From: Sphagnum compactum | Lineage: Eukaryota > Bryophyta > Sphagnopsida > Sphagnales | Direction: 5' to 3' | DNA: 64,000 nt | NCBI GenBank assembly: GCA_965153455.1 | Contig: OZ234500.1 | Location: forward strand, 13,534,557 to 13,598,556 | Shown: positions 60,875-64,000 of the stretch, in pieces | Position numbering within the stretch: position 1 is the first letter of the stretch | Layout: each line of letters begins with the position of its first letter | Translations under genes and position numbers: made by a program | Notes under the pieces: generated by a model | Databases searched by the model: none | Seen by the model: only the letters and a program-made list of their open reading frames with translations | What the model was told of the DNA's origin: nothing

Positions 60875-61045
60875 TGTATGGTAAAGTCTATGGGCTTTAT
60901 CAGAATAAGGAAATGTGCAAGGCAGAATTGAGCGCAAGCCCAATTATGATAAAACCCATGGCTGAAGGCTTTATTGATCGTAAAGATCTGCTCTGATTTT
61001 TTTTCCCTGATACCTGGTGGGTAAAAATTGAAAAAATGGTGTGAT
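60875..61045 (+). repeat. GGCTTTAT module, copy 4
   Basis: GTATGGTAAAGTCTATGG, GCTTTATCAGAATAAGG, ...TGATAAAACCCATGGCTGAA, GGCTTTATTGATCGTAAAG, then TCTGATTTTTTTTCCCTGAT and ACCTGGTGGGTAAAAATTG. The same order of phrases is seen at 14825 and 60520. Confidence 0.6.
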
Positions 61046-61449
61046 GGTCTTACTTCACACAACAAGAGAGAAAGGGGTTTGTATGTGGGAGGGGCATCCA
61101 TCATACAGTCTTGGTATCAATGAAGAAATGTCAAGAATCTCAGACATAAAGTAACTCTGTCAAAGGGGGAAAAATTACACATTGCAAGGTTGACATAAAG
61201 GAACTGTGTCAATTGGAAGAATTTACACAATGTAAGGTTTAAGCTTTAAGGGATATGGCATACAAAAAGAGACCAACTACCATAGTTTCAGCTATATGCT
61301 AGAACCTTCACACTACAGCCCTCTCTGAGGTCCCAAAGCTGGAGCTTATACACTGAGTTGAATAGCAGAGCTGACACACTACAAGTTAGGTTAGGTTTGC
61401 TTTCACTGCGCCTTTGCTCAGAGGCAACAAAAAGGCAGCCACCAACTTA

Positions 61450-61863
61450 CAAGTTGGGGGCCAGAGTGAAGCAGCACCCACCAGCGCACCATGAAGGATG
61501 GATGGTAAGTGGTCAAGAAACAGTTCTCTGTTGGAACCCAACAGTTCTGTAGCTAATCATGGTGGCTAGCTCAGTTACTGTTTTACTACCTACTACCTAC
61601 TAACAACCTAGGCAGGTAGTTAGTAGGTAGGTAGAAAAAGCAGCCCTTACCTATGTATAAACCATCTACTTACCTAGTAGTTACTATTTTTTGTACCTAT
61701 CTATCTATCTACAGGACCTAGTTCCTTATAGAATGGGTAGCAAAGGTGAAACAAGATCTTAACTCGGTTGAGGTTTCATTCGCAACTGAGTCATAAGTCA
61801 TAATAACAGGCATCCAATGGATGGTGTGATGGTGGGTGCTGGTTCACTCTAGCCCAAGTTGGG
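61450..61863. mobile_element. Complete inverted-repeat miniature element
   Basis: About 414 bp. The left arm CCAGAGTGAAGCAGCACCCA followed by CCAGCGCACCATG matches the right arm on the minus strand, CTAGAGTGAACCAGCACCCA followed by CCATCACACCATC. Inside is a hairpin (CTACCTACTACCTACTAAC opposite GTAGTTAGTAGGTAGGTAG), AAAGCAGCCCTTACCTATGT and a CTAT microsatellite. No coding sequence. Partial relatives lie at 13060-13560 and 15725-16055. The flanking duplication was not identified, so the superfamily is open. Confidence 0.75.
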
Positions 61864-62390
61864 AAAAACTGAACCTCCCCCCAACCCAAATTAGTTAGTG
61901 AGTGATTAGGTGACATGCCCTAATTTTGCAAGGGAAGAAGCTGTTTGTTAAGAGGAGCCTTGTTGGCTTTGTACTCTCTCCTCTACCCCCCAAAAATGAA
62001 GTACCAAGAACACAACAAACAGAGAAGAGAGAAACAGGAAAAGGGGAAGGAGTCCACAAAGACTTACAGAGGAAAACAAAACAGCAAATAAAACTATGAA
62101 GTAGCTATCATACAATGTACTATGTACTATAGGAGATAATGAAGAGGAATGGCATGGCATCAATTACTGGGCCACATGTGTTGTCACCATTTCCTTCCTC
62201 CACACACCAAAAGACTTACTGCACTCCATAACTCCCCCACTGTCTCTTCTGTCCTTCCACTTCAGACCCCAACTCCTCAAACAAGCTTTTTCTTCTACAC
62301 CTTGGTAACACTTCACTTAGGACAAGTCAAGTACTGTAGGTGAACCTATTCAAAACTCCAACAGTCCCCTGCACCTCTCTCTGTCTCTGT
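61864..62390. other. Upstream flank of EXORDIUM-type gene
   Basis: No gene seen. An AG-rich stretch on the + strand at about 61985-62085 gives a hydrophobic minus-strand frame (61948-62163) of no recognisable kind. This interval probably contains the distal promoter of the downstream gene. Confidence 0.35.
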
Positions 62391-62402
62391 CTATCTATAT
62401 AT
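62391..62402 (+). promoter_or_regulatory. Candidate TATA box of EXORDIUM-type gene
   Basis: CTATCTATATAT, preceded by CTCTCTCTGTCTCTGT. It is the clearest TATA-like site before the start codon, but about 915 bp upstream, so the leader would be long or contain an intron. No transcript evidence. Confidence 0.35.
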
Positions 62403-62775
62403 GCCTTCCCTACCCTTTGTTTTGCACCACTCCTAATTCCCACCTCCTCTCCATCTGCAACTCGGTGGGTGTGTGTGAACTTGTGTTATGATCTTTTGGT
62501 TGTCTTTGTTTGGAGAGGGTTTTGTTGTGTGTACTACTTGAGTTATCTGGAGTTATCTGCTTTTTTCAGTGCTAAATTGTAGGTGCTGGGTGTTTTGTGT
62601 TGTTTTGAAGTAGGGTGATGTGTTTTGGGTCCTTTTGTCGTTACATTTGGTCTGTTGAGTTGCTTTTTAAAGTTTCTTTTTCAGTTGCAAACTGGGCGGG
62701 TGTGTAGTGTTTCTTGTTGTTGTTGTTGTTAGTCCTTGCTCCGGGTGTTTTGAGGCTGTTTTATGTTTTGTAGCA

Positions 62776-62911
62776 AATCTTGGGTTCAGGGTTTAAAGAG
62801 GGGATTTCTTCATCCGAGTCTGGGTTGTGGGAAATTTGGGCACAATCTTGGGTTCAGGGTTTAAAGAGTGAATTTCTTCATCAGAGGCTGGGTTCTGGAA
62901 AATTTTCGGCA
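62776..62911 (+). repeat. 68-bp tandem duplication in the leader region
   Basis: Two copies, at 62776-62843 and 62844-62911, share AATCTTGGGTTCAGGGTTTA and AAGAG(G/T)G(G/A)ATTTCTTCATC, then GGCTGGGTT(C/G)TGG-like ends. The copies are close to identical in their first half. Confidence 0.85.
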
Positions 62912-63317
62912 TTGCAATTGTTTTAAGTCTTTGCAGTTACATTACAAACAGCTTCTATCTCATCAAGCTTCACTGTTTCTGTTTGTGTTCCTCTCTGACT
63001 GACCTCAACAAATATCAGGGTAATTGTCTTTCTTGGGAGATCCGTAGATCGGGTCGTGCAGAGTTAGCTCAATTTTCTCCTAGCTGCAAGAACTCTGGTT
63101 TACACCCATTTGAATTCTGTCGCTTGTTTGAATACCTGGAATGTACAGTCTCAAGTTTGTTGCAATGAACGTGCATTGACATTTTTTGCCAGGAAATTCG
63201 TTCAATGTCTATATTCTGTTGTAGTTGAAGCTTGAGGTCGAGAAGTTCTTGAGAACAAGGGGTTAAATAGCTCTGCGAAGAACTAGAATTGAGTTGGGAT
63301 CTTTGGACTTGGGGGCA

Positions 63318-64000
63318 ATGGATCGCAAGTTCATCTTGACAATGTCGACAATGATTGTTAGCCTTGTGGTTTCGATGGCGGTCATGATGGATGCGCGTCC
63401 TACTCCGCTCCTCTCCATTGTCGACTCGGAAGGAGCATCAGCAGCTCAAAGCACTGGGCGCAAGCTCTTGAAGCTGGTGAGAAACCAGCTGGTTCTGCCT
63501 TACCACAACGGACCTCTACTGACTAGACGAACGTCCAGTTTGAACATCTACATCATCTGGTATGGCGATTTTAGTCCCGCTCAGAAATCCGCCATCGTCG
63601 ACTTCCTTGATTCCTTCAAGCAGACGCCAGAGGAGGTGCTGCACCCCTCTGTGAGCAGCTGGTGGAAGATGACGGCAGGCTACAACGATGCTTCTGCACA
63701 GGATGATGCAGTCGTCCCTTTTTCGTCACCCTTGCTGGCCGGCCAGAGGAGTGTCGCATACACGCTGGGAAAGAGGCTCAAGACGCCCGACATCGAAGCT
63801 CTGGTGGTAGAATCTCTGGCAACATCGTCATCGACATCCGCGTTTCCTGCGGACTCCAACGCAATCTACTTCGTCCTGACGGCACACGACGTCTTTGTAC
63901 AAAACTTCTGCATGAGTTCATGCGCCTCACACGACTTCTTCACGTCACCACCAGCCACGCCTCCTCCTGTACACAACAGTCCGATGATGCTTCTTCCCTA
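63318..64000 (+). CDS. EXL: EXORDIUM/PHI-1 family secreted protein (5' part)
   Basis: The frame is open from ATG 63318 to the window edge (227 codons), so the C-terminal part, roughly a quarter of the usual 300-odd residues, is missing. Residues 1-26 form a signal peptide (hydrophobic IVSLVVSMAVMM), as expected for an apoplastic protein. Phosphate-induced_1 domain landmarks follow: LVLPYHNGPLLTRR at about 60-73, LNIYIIWYGDFSPAQKSAIV, PSVSSWWKMTAGYND, SVAYTLGKRLKTPDIEALV, ADSNAIYFVLTAHDVFVQ and NFCMSSCASHDF. Family members in Arabidopsis (EXO, EXL) are brassinosteroid- or carbon-responsive and promote cell expansion; the biochemical role is not settled. The body is GC-rich and intronless as seen, typical of the family, in sharp contrast to the surrounding AT-rich DNA. 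The final stretch SPPATPPPVHNSPMM departs from the usual sequence around that point. Confidence 0.93.
   Translation, partial: MDRKFILTMSTMIVSLVVSMAVMMDARPTPLLSIVDSEGASAAQSTGRKLLKLVRNQLVLPYHNGPLLTRRTSSLNIYIIWYGDFSPAQKSAIVDFLDSFKQTPEEVLHPSVSSWWKMTAGYNDASAQDDAVVPFSSPLLAGQRSVAYTLGKRLKTPDIEALVVESLATSSSTSAFPADSNAIYFVLTAHDVFVQNFCMSSCASHDFFTSPPATPPPVHNSPMMLLP

Overview
The window is nuclear DNA of a land plant. Most of it is AT-rich and filled with decayed transposable elements, and three genes of plant families are readable: an intron-containing bacterial-type ribosomal protein L24 (uL24, of the kind used in the mitochondrial ribosome; + strand, five exons, 22411-23769), a divergent PLATZ zinc-binding protein in a single open frame (- strand, 11821-12492), and the 5' part of an EXORDIUM/PHI-1 (phosphate-induced_1) secreted protein that runs off the right edge (+ strand, from 63318). 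Plant origin also fits the telobox (TTTAGGG) motifs and the element families present (MULE with SWIM finger, MULE-type Ulp1 peptidase, CACTA miniatures, plant hAT, Ty3/Gypsy). The species cannot be named from the sequence.

Layout. 1-3.3 kb: decayed hAT transposase. 3.3-9.8 kb: AT-rich DNA around a 6.2-8.6 kb island of ordinary composition without a recognisable gene. 9.8-13.1 kb: PLATZ gene and its GC-rich upstream segment. 13.0-17.6 kb: inverted-repeat miniature elements and degenerate tandem repeats. 18.4-21.2 kb: 3' end of a gypsy-like element with its LTR start, then a 68-bp satellite and a 24-bp minisatellite. 22.1-23.8 kb: the L24 gene with a promoter typical of ribosomal-protein genes. 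25.8-29.1 kb: AT-rich and pyrimidine-rich DNA. 29.7-32.1 kb: fragments of a Ty3/Gypsy element and its approximately 913-bp LTRs. 32.4-47.9 kb: a region dense in the heptamer ATGTTTC that contains an unknown repeat-rich ORF, an Ulp1 (C48) peptidase relic and a MULE transposase with SWIM finger, plus nested CACTA-type miniatures and tandem repeats. 47.95-51.75 kb: a minus-strand Ty3/Gypsy gag-protease relic with two full-length LTRs. 51.8-60.5 kb: no recognised gene. 60.5-61.9 kb: more miniature elements. 62.4-64 kb: EXORDIUM gene with leader.

The three genes show no functional link; they are islands in transposon-derived DNA. The most interesting material is the 32-48 kb region, which looks like one very large decayed Mutator-like element carrying a Ulp1 protease, an unknown accessory protein and a strongly over-represented short motif. 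Two other points deserve attention: an LTR sitting between 179-bp direct copies of gag sequence, and a Gln-rich element ORF in which every stop is TAA or TAG at Gln-like positions.
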